From an uncultured Aquimarina sp. (GTDB lineage: Bacteria > Bacteroidota > Bacteroidia > Flavobacteriales > Flavobacteriaceae), in contig CANMWA010000001.1 of assembly GCA_947501475.1 (NCBI GenBank), positions 434,001 to 498,000 of the forward strand: a stretch of DNA of 64,000 nt, read 5' to 3'. Below, one piece after another: positions 55,586-63,754 of this stretch. The notes beneath the pieces are model-generated. The model was not told the origin of the DNA and searched no databases. It was given only the letters and a program-made list of their open reading frames with translations. Within the stretch, counting starts at the first letter, position 1. Each line of letters begins with the position of its first letter. Both the position numbers and the translations under genes were made by a program.

Positions 55586-55618
55586 GTTGGTGTTGGTTAT
55601 TGTTAACAGTTGTATGCA

Positions 55619-56092
55619 CTATTTATTAGTTAATAATATCTTCTTTATCAATACAATTTGTCCAAGGTGATAGTAACTGTGTTCAATCAATCCATCGATA
55701 TTTCTCTGATAGGTTCCGTATTTTTCATCCACAAATTCTTGCTTTAATTTTTCATCAGGTAATTGCTCTATAAATTCTGCTAGATTTTCTGCGTCCTCCC
55801 AAAATTTAGTCAAGAATGCCTTCCATTCACTTTGTGATTTTATTTCAGGAAAATCAAAACTGTATTTGTCTCTTATTTCAAGATTTCCTCCATTAAATAC
55901 ATTTTTGATTCCGTTAACGTAGTAGTGAACGTGTTGAGCTAATATTGAAATTGTATTTATTGAATCAATGTTTGACACCGAGATTTTCCAATCTAAATTT
56001 TCCAATTGGTCTTTATAATTAGTATTCGCTATCCAAGTTCCGTTTAGGATTATTTCTCTAAAACGATTGGCTAATTTTTTTGTTTTTTTCAT
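55619..56092 (-). CDS. DinB-like metal-binding four-helix protein
   Basis: This 157-residue DinB/YfiT-type four-helix bundle has metal-binding histidines in SILAQHVHYYVNG near residue 52 and HSYYHLGQIVLIKKI near the end. DinB-like proteins often act as thiol-dependent transferases, but most have no known role. The 33-base spacer to the cyclase gene contains AACTGTTAACAATAA, which is similar to a motif before the CPBP gene's neighbour at 60711. Confidence 0.85.
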   Translation of the reverse strand: MKKTKKLANRFREIILNGTWIANTNYKDQLENLDWKISVSNIDSINTISILAQHVHYYVNGIKNVFNGGNLEIRDKYSFDFPEIKSQSEWKAFLTKFWEDAENLAEFIEQLPDEKLKQEFVDEKYGTYQRNIDGLIEHSYYHLGQIVLIKKILLTNK

Positions 56093-56453
56093 TCATTACA
56101 ATATTTTGGTTTTATTGTATTGCAACACCAAGGTATGAATATTTAGGAAATATTTCTTTGATTTTGATAGCTTGGATTTGTAATCTGAGTTGAGCTATTT
56201 GGTAATACCTTACACGGAAAACATTTCCGCGCCATTTGGTTTATTTTAGCTTCAAAATCCTTTCTAAGACTTCAAATAAGCCGTTTAGAACATAATCATA
56301 TCTCTAAGATAGTATAATATTGTTCTCAAAAAGCAGAGCTTAGATCGTCGATTTTCTAATCAATCTTACTCTTTTTAGAGGCTTGTACAACGGTTACCGG
56401 TGTTGGCAACAGTTTTTGATTTTTCTTTCAAATTCAATATAAATTAACCTCGA
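56093..56453. other. Intergenic region with cassette-boundary-like motif
   Basis: No gene is seen in these 361 bases. At 56387-56410 there is ACAACGGTTACCGG followed by TGTTGGCAAC, with GTT/AAC cores in opposite orientations. Similar cores appear at other junctions of this accessory region. The rest is AT-rich without a clear ORF. Confidence 0.5.
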
Positions 56454-56795
56454 TTAAGGGCGACCCCAATAGAAAGTGGCACCATCACACCAATTTATAG
56501 GTTGTGTAATATAGGATCCTGGGTTCACATAATAAGTTCTTATACAATTAGGTCCAGTGCAGTTATTTAATGTTATATAAAAATAAGCTGTTTGACTACA
56601 TGGATTATCCACTCTAACATTGATGTTACACCAGTTGTCGCCAATCCATTTAAAATTAGCTACACACTGTTCATCAGAGTAATTTGTATTGTAAATTTCG
56701 ATTGTGTTAAAATCTATTTTACTTTCAATTGGTTTTGAGGATGAGTTTAAAATGAAATAAAAGGAGATTGTTAATAAAAGAATACACTTTCTCAT
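56454..56795 (-). CDS. Small secreted cysteine-rich protein
   Basis: This 113-residue protein has a Sec signal peptide (about 1-20) and no lipobox. The mature part has six cysteines (for example DEQCVANFKWIG, DNWCNINVRVDNPC, NNCTGPNC, INWCDG) and many Asn, Tyr and Trp residues. This suggests a disulfide-stabilised beta protein outside the cell. I do not recognise the family. It stands alone, with long gaps on both sides and no obvious partner, so it may be an acquired accessory gene. Confidence 0.75.
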   Translation of the reverse strand: MRKCILLLTISFYFILNSSSKPIESKIDFNTIEIYNTNYSDEQCVANFKWIGDNWCNINVRVDNPCSQTAYFYITLNNCTGPNCIRTYYVNPGSYITQPINWCDGATFYWGRP

Positions 56796-57298
56796 ATGAC
56801 TGATTTTAAAAAGTTAATAATACCTCTAATATGCTGTTAATCATCTAGATGAAAAAGTGAATTTTTATTAAATTCAAAAATAGCATGGTTAAAGAGTTCC
56901 CTAACATTAATGATATTTACCAAATCGAGCTTGAAATAAAAATAAATGAAGATGTGAAAATTTAAGTATCATTCCCATTTTAAATATCCAATTTTCTTTT
57001 CCGACTTTAGTAATTGTTGCCAAAACAGTATATATGTACAATTAGACATACTAACGTTTGTACACGTTTATAACTATTTGTAAACGCATGTAAAACGTTT
57101 ATTTCTAATACAAATGACGATAAGAATTTATGTTGGGGAAGAGGTATAATAAAAATACCATTTTATTTCGAGATAACCATAAGATTTCCTAATTTTTGGG
57201 TCTTATCTAACTAAGCAATGACTTGTACGAATTACAAACCTGTCTGTCAATAGGTAGATCCGCGCGATCTGGGAGTAAAGAAAAATGAATGTTTTCGG
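56796..57298. other. 503-base intergenic region with large inverted repeat
   Basis: It contains the inverted repeat at 57053-57099. A 26-codon plus-strand ORF at 56885-56965 (MVKEFPNINDIYQIELEIK...) looks mildly coding but has no support and may be a gene fragment. No other gene is visible. Confidence 0.45.
57053..57099. repeat. Imperfect inverted repeat of ACGTTT half-sites
   Basis: AACGTTTGTACACGTTTATA and TTGTAAACGCATGTAAAACG are imperfect reverse complements about 20 bases long around a short centre. Each arm holds two ACGTTT or AAACG units. It is either a cruciform-type element or a set of protein half-sites. Confidence 0.5.
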
Positions 57299-57631
57299 TC
57301 ATGCACTTAGCCAAAGTTTATAGTTCGAATCTAAGTAAGAATACAGTAGTTCTATCATAAGGGTTATAACTATTGATACAATCATAATAAGTAAACGAGT
57401 TTTGGTAAAAGAAAATACGTTTTGTTCTTTTCTTTTTTTAGACACTATATAATTTACTCCAAAAAAGATCATTATTGCAATTAGTGTAGCATAAAACCCC
57501 ATCAATATGATATATATCGCATGCATATAGTGATATCCGATAAAAAATTCAATATATAGATACCTGCCCAATACATTTATAATAAAAATGATTACCACCC
57601 AAAGAATAACTAATACAACTTTTCTTACCAT
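57299..57631 (-). CDS. Small membrane protein, unknown function
   Basis: This 110-residue protein has three likely membrane helices (about 5-27, 38-62 and 78-98) and a short basic loop with SKKRKEQN. There are no catalytic or binding motifs. It stands 23 bases after the MFS gene on the same strand and may be co-transcribed with it. The family is not recognised. Confidence 0.65.
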   Translation of the reverse strand: MVRKVVLVILWVVIIFIINVLGRYLYIEFFIGYHYMHAIYIILMGFYATLIAIMIFFGVNYIVSKKRKEQNVFSFTKTRLLIMIVSIVITLMIELLYSYLDSNYKLWLSA

Positions 57632-57654
57632 ATTTTAATACCTATACAATACAT

Positions 57655-58935
57655 TTATGATCTCCTCACAATAATCTCATCTTCATAATGGCGGCTTGCA
57701 AAATAAAATAAAATAGCGGATAGGATACTTGTCGCAAAAGTGACCGTAAATGCCCATCTCAAAGCATCAGCCCCTAAAACAGGTGTTAAATAATCACTTA
57801 ACATTCCAATGACAAGAGGACCTAGTCCTAATCCAAGCGCATTAAGAATAAAAAATAAAACTGCAGAAGAAAACGCTCTCATTTTGGCAGGAACTAAACT
57901 ATGTGTAATTGCAATAGCTGGCCCCAAATATACACCACTCAAAAAATAACTTACCGTTAGCAGTCCGATTACAAAATTTAGATGTTCTCCAAAGAATATA
58001 TAAAAGTAAGTAAGGATACTCATTACTATAGAGATAGCAGGAATCCAACAATACCATTTAATACCCCGAGTTTGGAATTTATCAGTTATATATCCGCCTG
58101 AGAAGGTTCCTAGCGCACCAAAAGAAGCTGCAATTAAACCTAGGGTAATTCCAATTTTATCCAAGGGCATACCATGCGTTCGACTTAAGAATGGTGGCAA
58201 CCAATTTCCAACCCCATAACTACCAAATGCCATCAAGCCACTAGCCAATGCAACAAAAACAAAAGTTTTACTCTTAAAAAGGGTGCTAATTACTGTTCTG
58301 ATTGGGATGTCCTCTTTTGAGGAAGTATTGTTGTCGGTTAGTCCTTTAATAGGTTCCTTGACCGTAAAATAAAGTACGATGGCATATAGAACACCTGGGA
58401 TACCCAAGGACAAGAGGGCTATTCTCCAACCATAATTTGCTGCAACTACACCGCCAATAATAAATCCTAATCCTATTCCGATATAAACCCCAGTTGAGTA
58501 AATCGAAAGTGCAGTAGCTCGTTTTTCAGGTTCGTAATAATCAGAAATAATAGAATGTGCAGGAGGGCTTCCGCCAGCTTCTCCAACTCCAACACCAATT
58601 CTTGCCAATAAAAGGTGCGTAAAATTTTGAGCCATTCCTGACAATGCCGTCATAGCGCTCCAAAATATCAATGAAAGTGAAATTACATTTTTACGATTAT
58701 TTTTATCGGCATACCTAGCAATTGGCAATCCAAGTATTACATATAGTGCTGCAAAAGCCAAACCGGTCAGAAGCCCAAGTTGCGTATCACTCAATCCTAA
58801 ATCAGCTTTGATGGGTTCTTGTAAAATAACCAAAACTTGCCGATCAATAAAATTAAAGGCATAGACTCCGGTTAATGTGAAAAGTACGTATCTCCGATAG
58901 GCTGGAGTGAAATGTTTTGAGGTTGATGAGGACAT
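57655..58935 (-). CDS. MFS transporter, spinster-like group
   Basis: This major facilitator protein of 426 residues has twelve helices. The N-terminal half shows FNFIDRQVLVILQEPIK, the loop GLPIARYADKNNRKN and GVGVGEAGGSPPAHSIISDYY (about 115-135), which are typical of the spinster-like group. These transporters carry small organic molecules or lipids; the substrate cannot be read here. The following small membrane protein may be part of the same transcript. Confidence 0.92.
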   Translation of the reverse strand: MSSSTSKHFTPAYRRYVLFTLTGVYAFNFIDRQVLVILQEPIKADLGLSDTQLGLLTGLAFAALYVILGLPIARYADKNNRKNVISLSLIFWSAMTALSGMAQNFTHLLLARIGVGVGEAGGSPPAHSIISDYYEPEKRATALSIYSTGVYIGIGLGFIIGGVVAANYGWRIALLSLGIPGVLYAIVLYFTVKEPIKGLTDNNTSSKEDIPIRTVISTLFKSKTFVFVALASGLMAFGSYGVGNWLPPFLSRTHGMPLDKIGITLGLIAASFGALGTFSGGYITDKFQTRGIKWYCWIPAISIVMSILTYFYIFFGEHLNFVIGLLTVSYFLSGVYLGPAIAITHSLVPAKMRAFSSAVLFFILNALGLGLGPLVIGMLSDYLTPVLGADALRWAFTVTFATSILSAILFYFASRHYEDEIIVRRS

Positions 58936-59201
58936 ATTTTATTTAGATAAATTTAGTGTTCTTCAAATCAAATTCTGTTTTGCTGAAAGGGCTTTACAGT
59001 TTCTGTGGTTAAAAAAATCATGTACTCCAATTTTCACTTATGCTAAAGTTACCATTTTTTTGTATTCATATTTCACTTTCTTTGAGTTACCTTATAAACT
59101 TATAAAAAGGCTGTTACTTTTATATCAAGACGCGACAAGTATGATACCAGTAGTCACAGACTAAGGGATAGCAGTGGGGGGTAGAGGCAGGAACAGCTAA
59201 T

Positions 59202-59846
59202 TTATGATTTTTCTAATCCTTTTCTATTTCCAATTGTAAATCCAATAGAAAGTCCAAGATAGCTATTATCAACCGTTCCAATTATTTGATCATTTGGGAT
59301 TTTAATATCGGCTTTTGGAATAAAATTATATTCCAATCCAAATCTTGTATTGCCTAATTCAAGCCCTCCTCTTAATAGAAAGCCTACTTGGTTATTTACA
59401 CTTCCTCGCAATATCTCTACAGAATCGTTTCGGCTAGAGATATCTATGTCATTGAATAAATAATACCCTAGACCTAATCCTATGTAAGGGCGATAATTAT
59501 TTTCATTCAAGTAATAATCAAAAGTAGGGACAAAGGAAATGATCCCGTTATCATCTAAATCATCAATAAAAAATTGAGCACTATTATCAATTTTAAATTT
59601 TTGAGGATTTACTGCAATCCCTAACCTCAATCCAATTATAGTATTTTCTGAAAATTTAACTTTAGGTTCAATATTGAGCAATATTCCTAAATTTTCTGAA
59701 TCTGTCTCTAAGAGAACTCCAGGTTCTATTCTTAGTTTTACTTGAGCATTTAAGTTGAATAAACAAAGCAATACGATTATTCGAAATAACTTTTCCTTTA
59801 GCGTAGTATCTTTATTATAAAAAAACTCAAGTTGAAAAAGCTTCAT
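59202..59846 (-). CDS. Outer-membrane beta-barrel protein
   Basis: This 214-residue protein has an unusual N-terminus: the hydrophobic signal core (FRIIVLLCLFNLNAQ) starts only at about residue 20. The true start may thus be a non-ATG codon further in. The mature part has alternating amphipathic strands with the family pattern YRPYIGLGLGYYLF and the ends GLEYNFIPKADI and YLGLSIGFTIGN. It resembles small OmpX/OmpW-type barrels of Bacteroidetes. Function unknown. Confidence 0.75.
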   Translation of the reverse strand: MKLFQLEFFYNKDTTLKEKLFRIIVLLCLFNLNAQVKLRIEPGVLLETDSENLGILLNIEPKVKFSENTIIGLRLGIAVNPQKFKIDNSAQFFIDDLDDNGIISFVPTFDYYLNENNYRPYIGLGLGYYLFNDIDISSRNDSVEILRGSVNNQVGFLLRGGLELGNTRFGLEYNFIPKADIKIPNDQIIGTVDNSYLGLSIGFTIGNRKGLEKS

Positions 59847-59918
59847 AGATATTTGTCATTCGACTGTTAAATTTAGAACGTCAGTTTTTCTTTATAATTA
59901 TTGGCAATAGTTGATTCT

Positions 59919-60695
59919 TTACATCATTTTACCTATTATTTCTTTCATCATTTTTGCTGCTAAAAAAGCAGTCATCTTTTGAAAATCTCTATTTGGGTTA
60001 TATTCGACAATATCTGCTCCAATAATTTCAGAGTCTATACTTTGAATTAAATTTATTACTTGTCTAGAAGTTAATCCTCCTGGTTCGTGATGTGAAACTC
60101 CAGGAGCAAATGCTGGGTCGAACCCATCCATATCTAAAGAAATATATAAAGGATTATCAAATTTTGGAATTCGGTTTAAATCTAAATCTTTCATTTGATG
60201 TATTTCAACATTAAATTTATTTGCTTGTTCAGCTTGATGTGTATTTAATGTTCTAATTCCAACTTGAACCAACTTAACAGCAAATCCATTTTCCATAATT
60301 CTTGCGAATGGGCAAGCGTGAGAATATTTATCTCCTTCGAAATTATCATATAAATCACAATGTGCATCAATCTGAAGAATGTCTAATTTGGGGTATTTTT
60401 CATTATGAGCTTTAATTATTGGGAACGTTATGGAGTGGTCTCCTCCTAAAGTAAAAACTTTAGCACCTGCATCAAGGTGGTTTTTAGTTAATTGTTCAAT
60501 ATCAAAATATTCAGATATTTCAAAATCACCTTTATCATCAATTATTGAATTTTCGATAGAAGTTAAGTTTTCTGTATACATATTTGCAGAACCACAATTT
60601 AATGCTTCTCTTATTAATGGAGGAGCAAGTTTAGGTCCTTTCTGATAAGAAGATTTTTCGTCGAATTTTATTCCTTGTATAATTATCTTTCTCAT
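59919..60695 (-). CDS. speB: Agmatinase/arginase-family ureohydrolase
   Basis: This binuclear manganese hydrolase has 258 residues, shorter than most agmatinases (about 300) because the N-terminus is compact. Metal-binding segments are GGDHSITFP, DAHCDLYDNFEGDKYSHACP and SLDMDGFDPAFAPGVSHHEPGG, with the expected His and Asp ligands. The last favours agmatinase (agmatine to putrescine and urea) over arginase; a formimidoylglutamase or guanidino-acid hydrolase is also possible. The gene lies 47 bases after the CPBP gene. Confidence 0.85.
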   Translation of the reverse strand: MRKIIIQGIKFDEKSSYQKGPKLAPPLIREALNCGSANMYTENLTSIENSIIDDKGDFEISEYFDIEQLTKNHLDAGAKVFTLGGDHSITFPIIKAHNEKYPKLDILQIDAHCDLYDNFEGDKYSHACPFARIMENGFAVKLVQVGIRTLNTHQAEQANKFNVEIHQMKDLDLNRIPKFDNPLYISLDMDGFDPAFAPGVSHHEPGGLTSRQVINLIQSIDSEIIGADIVEYNPNRDFQKMTAFLAAKMMKEIIGKMM

Positions 60696-60742
60696 TCTGG
60701 TTTAATTATTGTTAACGTTGCTGGCAAATCGTTTTTATTATT

Positions 60743-61381
60743 CTACCAATTACCCTTTTCATACAAATCTAAAAATGAGGCGGCTGATAAATTAAAGAAG
60801 TCGACTAAAAAATGAGCTAATATAATCCATCTCAAACTATTAGTTTTTTTATAAACCAGTCCCCAAATTATTCCCATAATGAATGTTGAAATCATTACTG
60901 TAAATCCACTATTCAATTCTGAATTCACACCGAAAACAGCGTGATTAAGAGCAAATACGATACTTGTAAAAATTATTGCAATCCAATTTGACCAGTCTTT
61001 TGTGTAGTCTAAAAGTAGTCCGCGCCAATAAAATTCCTCAAGCCAAGGGTTTATTAGAGCTAATAAAATCCAAGGTAACCAAACTTGCCAAATTCCTAAT
61101 GTTTCGTAATGCATTAAAAATAATGGAAGTGGAAGTATTCCAATAAATAAAGCCAAAATGTTCCAACCGAATGAAGCTTTTGATTTTTGCAGCCATTTTT
61201 TTCTTGTTTCTTTTTCAGTATATCTCAAAATGAAAAATAGAAAAAGACACCATTCAATCAATATTATTGGTATAAATGCCCATTTTCCGATAATATTTCC
61301 GAACAGAAAGGCAATTCCGAAATTAATTGCGATAATCAAAAATGGTGATGCGAGAACAATTTGTTTTTTTGTTAAATTCAT
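60743..61381 (-). CDS. CPBP-family intramembrane metalloprotease
   Basis: This 212-residue membrane protein has about six helices. The CPBP/Abi motif EEFYWRGLLL (near residue 130) has the two Glu and the Arg, and the paired His motif FALNHAVFG follows about 30 residues later, with LAHFLVDF as the third histidine site. The family cuts membrane substrates or processes prenylated or bacteriocin-related proteins. It is far from the RiPP operon, so a link to it is not supported. Confidence 0.85.
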   Translation of the reverse strand: MNLTKKQIVLASPFLIIAINFGIAFLFGNIIGKWAFIPIILIEWCLFLFFILRYTEKETRKKWLQKSKASFGWNILALFIGILPLPLFLMHYETLGIWQVWLPWILLALINPWLEEFYWRGLLLDYTKDWSNWIAIIFTSIVFALNHAVFGVNSELNSGFTVMISTFIMGIIWGLVYKKTNSLRWIILAHFLVDFFNLSAASFLDLYEKGNW

Positions 61382-61407
61382 TCAGGATCGGTTTTTGTCA
61401 AATGTTT

Positions 61408-61459
61408 GCCAACGTCTCAGTGTATGAAATGCAGCGTGTAAAAAGGTGCTACTTTTCGG
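61408..61459 (-). repeat. Cassette-boundary-like motif pair, DUF5946/CPBP junction
   Basis: On the minus strand, CCGAAAAGTA (61450-61459) is followed about 35 bases later by ACGTTGGC (61408-61415). The same arrangement occurs at 62059-62091 (CCGAAATGTA, then CCAACGTT) and at 63454-63505 (CCGAAAAGTA, then CCAACCGTTAGC). Confidence 0.45.
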
Positions 61460-61488
61460 ATTAACACAGAGTCGAATTTTTATCTTTT

Positions 61489-62022
61489 TTATTTTCTGTT
61501 TAAGAACCCTTTTGCAATATTATCCACCACATTATAGTGAGCATTCCATTTACCATATACCTCCAACGCCCATTTTTTTATCAATTCTTTACACTCTATC
61601 TCATTGGTCGAATTTTCTATAATATCAGTTGTTGTAATTTTTCCTCTTCCTAGAATTTTTGGTGGAATTAGATACTCATCTTGTTTGTCAACGCTATATG
61701 TATTCAAATAATTACTTAGTTTGGGCGATAATTTATAAGTCCATTTAATATCATATTTGAAAATCAAATGTAATCTAGAAAGGTGGAAATGATTATTCCA
61801 TCTACCATGAATTTCTGGATGTTGCAAAGTGTGCGCGTCAACAATCAGAAATCTGTATAAATGATTTTCAATATTTGAAAAATCAATGTCTTGAAACCCA
61901 AGATTGAAAATTTCTAAGCATTCGTGAACCCCTCTTTTTGTATTAGCACCACAAAATTGACACTTTCCATTATCTAAAAGTGTAACTCCGTTCTTTTCTG
62001 CTAAATCAATATAATTTTGCAT
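61489..62022 (-). CDS. DUF5946-like protein
   Basis: This 177-residue cytoplasmic protein has an N-terminal CQFCGA zinc-finger-like pair and the segment FLIVDAHTLQHPEIHG. That segment resembles the VDAYAVQHPG pattern I associate with the DUF5946 family. No catalytic role is known. It lies 107 bases upstream of the CPBP gene, and both adjoining spacers carry the CCGAAA(A/T)GTA motif. It looks like a mobile accessory gene. Confidence 0.6.
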   Translation of the reverse strand: MQNYIDLAEKNGVTLLDNGKCQFCGANTKRGVHECLEIFNLGFQDIDFSNIENHLYRFLIVDAHTLQHPEIHGRWNNHFHLSRLHLIFKYDIKWTYKLSPKLSNYLNTYSVDKQDEYLIPPKILGRGKITTTDIIENSTNEIECKELIKKWALEVYGKWNAHYNVVDNIAKGFLNRK

Positions 62023-62034
62023 GTCTTTTTCACT

Positions 62035-62091
62035 CGTTGGTTACGGTCTTGTATATGAAACGTTGGACAGGTGATAAGCTATACATTTCGG
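62035..62091 (-). repeat. Cassette-boundary-like motif pair upstream of the DUF5946 gene
   Basis: On the minus strand, CCGAAATGTA (62082-62091) precedes CCAACGTT (62059-62066) and a second CCAACG (62035-62040), just before the start at 62022. Confidence 0.45.
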
Positions 62092-62189
62092 GTTGGTGAC
62101 TTTGCGAATAGACAAAGACTTTCCGATTAAGCCCAAAAAGATCTATGTTTTCTTATACCCTGTTAGCATTTTGTTGTTTTTACTTAACA

Positions 62190-63404
62190 TTATTTTTTAA
62201 TCTCTTTTAAGTATTGTTCAATTTTGCTTAACTCTTTTGTTTTTTGAGGGGCATTATACTTAGACCAAAATACAGCATTATATTCTTTGGATTGATTCTC
62301 TAGGCTAACTCCAATATTCATGTTTTGTTTAAAAGGATACTGGTCAATGCTGTCTGTAATTATTTTATTTATAAAGAGCTCTTTTTTGGGATTTTTAGTA
62401 AATAGTAATTTGCTAGGTTTTTTGGTGTCATAAATTTTCCAAGTGTCTTCCTCTTTTTGATATTTCAAGTACATTTTATTGTTATACTCTTGATATTCAA
62501 AAATTACATTATAGTATACTTGCTCTTCACCATTTGTTAATCTTCTTTTCCAAGATTTTCCATTATGTGATGCTCGCGTAAGTTCTAATTTTACAAAAGC
62601 AAAAGACTCTGTGTCTATATACAATATAGCTTTTTGAAAAGGTTCATCAGTTGCTTTTATTCTATATACATACTTATTATTATAAGGCAAAATATCCTCT
62701 AATTCATATTTCCAACCATTTTTTCCAAGAATAGGCCCATAATCAAATCTAATAAAATCATCTTCTATCAAATCAATAATAGAGTTTTTTCTTTCCCATT
62801 GCTCGTTCCAGGGATTTTTTTGCGCTATATAATTATTTCTTATTTCAACTAATTCTACTTCAGCTTCTATTTCTGAACTTGTTGACTGATTGTAAAATTT
62901 AGCAGCACATTCAAGATATTCTACATATTTATCATCTTCTTTCTGTAAGTCTCGAACAAACCCCTCAAGAATATAAGGTTTGTTAGGATAGTTCTTATGA
63001 ATGTTTTTATATGCCTTTTTTACAATTTGTTTGGCGGTCAATCTTCTATTTTTAGTTGACATAATAACAACTTCATTCAAACCGGTTATCTTAGAGCTAA
63101 TTAATATTCTTTGATTTGGTATAAAATCGTTAACATTTTTTTCTATTGATTCATAGCCGATACTGGATATAGTTATTATATCATAACCATCTAATGATGA
63201 GAAATGAAAAATAAATTCGCCTTCTTCATTAGACACAGTTCCAACTCTTTGACCCTTTAGATAAACGGATGCAAATGGAATGGGTTCATTATTTTCTTTG
63301 TCTAAAATTTTTCCCGTAATAGTTTTTCTGTCATTTTGAGCATTGATAAAAAAGGAAGAAAATAATAGTATAGAAGAAATAATTATTTTAGTAGTCTTAT
63401 ACAT
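62190..63404 (-). CDS. Exported protein with carboxypeptidase-regulatory-like N-terminal domain
   Basis: The protein has 404 residues from the ATG at 63404, which opens a signal peptide (MYKTTKIIISSILLFSSFFINAQ); the open frame reaches six codons further upstream. Residues about 27-105 form a CarboxypepD_reg-like domain (NNEPIPFASVYLKG ... TVSNEEGEFIF). A unique region of about 290 residues follows. It has the same plan as the protein at 25599 and is probably an outer-membrane-associated protein of unknown role. Confidence 0.8.
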   Translation of the reverse strand: MYKTTKIIISSILLFSSFFINAQNDRKTITGKILDKENNEPIPFASVYLKGQRVGTVSNEEGEFIFHFSSLDGYDIITISSIGYESIEKNVNDFIPNQRILISSKITGLNEVVIMSTKNRRLTAKQIVKKAYKNIHKNYPNKPYILEGFVRDLQKEDDKYVEYLECAAKFYNQSTSSEIEAEVELVEIRNNYIAQKNPWNEQWERKNSIIDLIEDDFIRFDYGPILGKNGWKYELEDILPYNNKYVYRIKATDEPFQKAILYIDTESFAFVKLELTRASHNGKSWKRRLTNGEEQVYYNVIFEYQEYNNKMYLKYQKEEDTWKIYDTKKPSKLLFTKNPKKELFINKIITDSIDQYPFKQNMNIGVSLENQSKEYNAVFWSKYNAPQKTKELSKIEQYLKEIKK

Positions 63405-63754
63405 AATCTGATGACGAATCAAAAATCATTTTGTTACTTCTTTTTTAATAAATGCTAACGGTTGGTATAAGAATAGTAAGGGATTAAAATACAGTTACTT
63501 TTCGGTTTATTACTTAGCCAAATTTACAATTTTATTGTTATTTTTCTTTTAACTGTCGAATTGTAAATTTGGTGGACATTGTTAATATTCAATAACTTTC
63601 GGTTTTGCACGAAACCTTTATTATTTTTATACTTTTTTGTACTACGTTTTTTGTTTTTCAATTTAGTTTCCACACATAGTTCAGTAGAGCCTATTAAGTT
63701 ATCATAATGTTTTATTTTAATATTATTAATGTCTTTTCTCTTAATTTTATATGC
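63405..63754. other. 350-base intergenic region before the window end
   Basis: It carries the third CCGAAAAGTA copy (63496-63505) with CCAACCGTTAGC at 63454-63465 on the minus strand. The rest is AT-rich with T-runs. No gene is seen. Confidence 0.45.

Noticed and set aside
58907..59164. 85-codon plus-strand ORF upstream of the MFS gene
   Set aside because: It overlaps the MFS start, has a composition unlike a protein domain (runs of Phe, Leu and Tyr from AT-rich DNA) and resembles no family; probably chance.
60743..61381. CPBP protease as bacteriocin self-immunity for the RiPP operon
   Set aside because: CPBP proteins can serve that role, but this gene is 37 kb away in an accessory stretch, so the link is unsupported.
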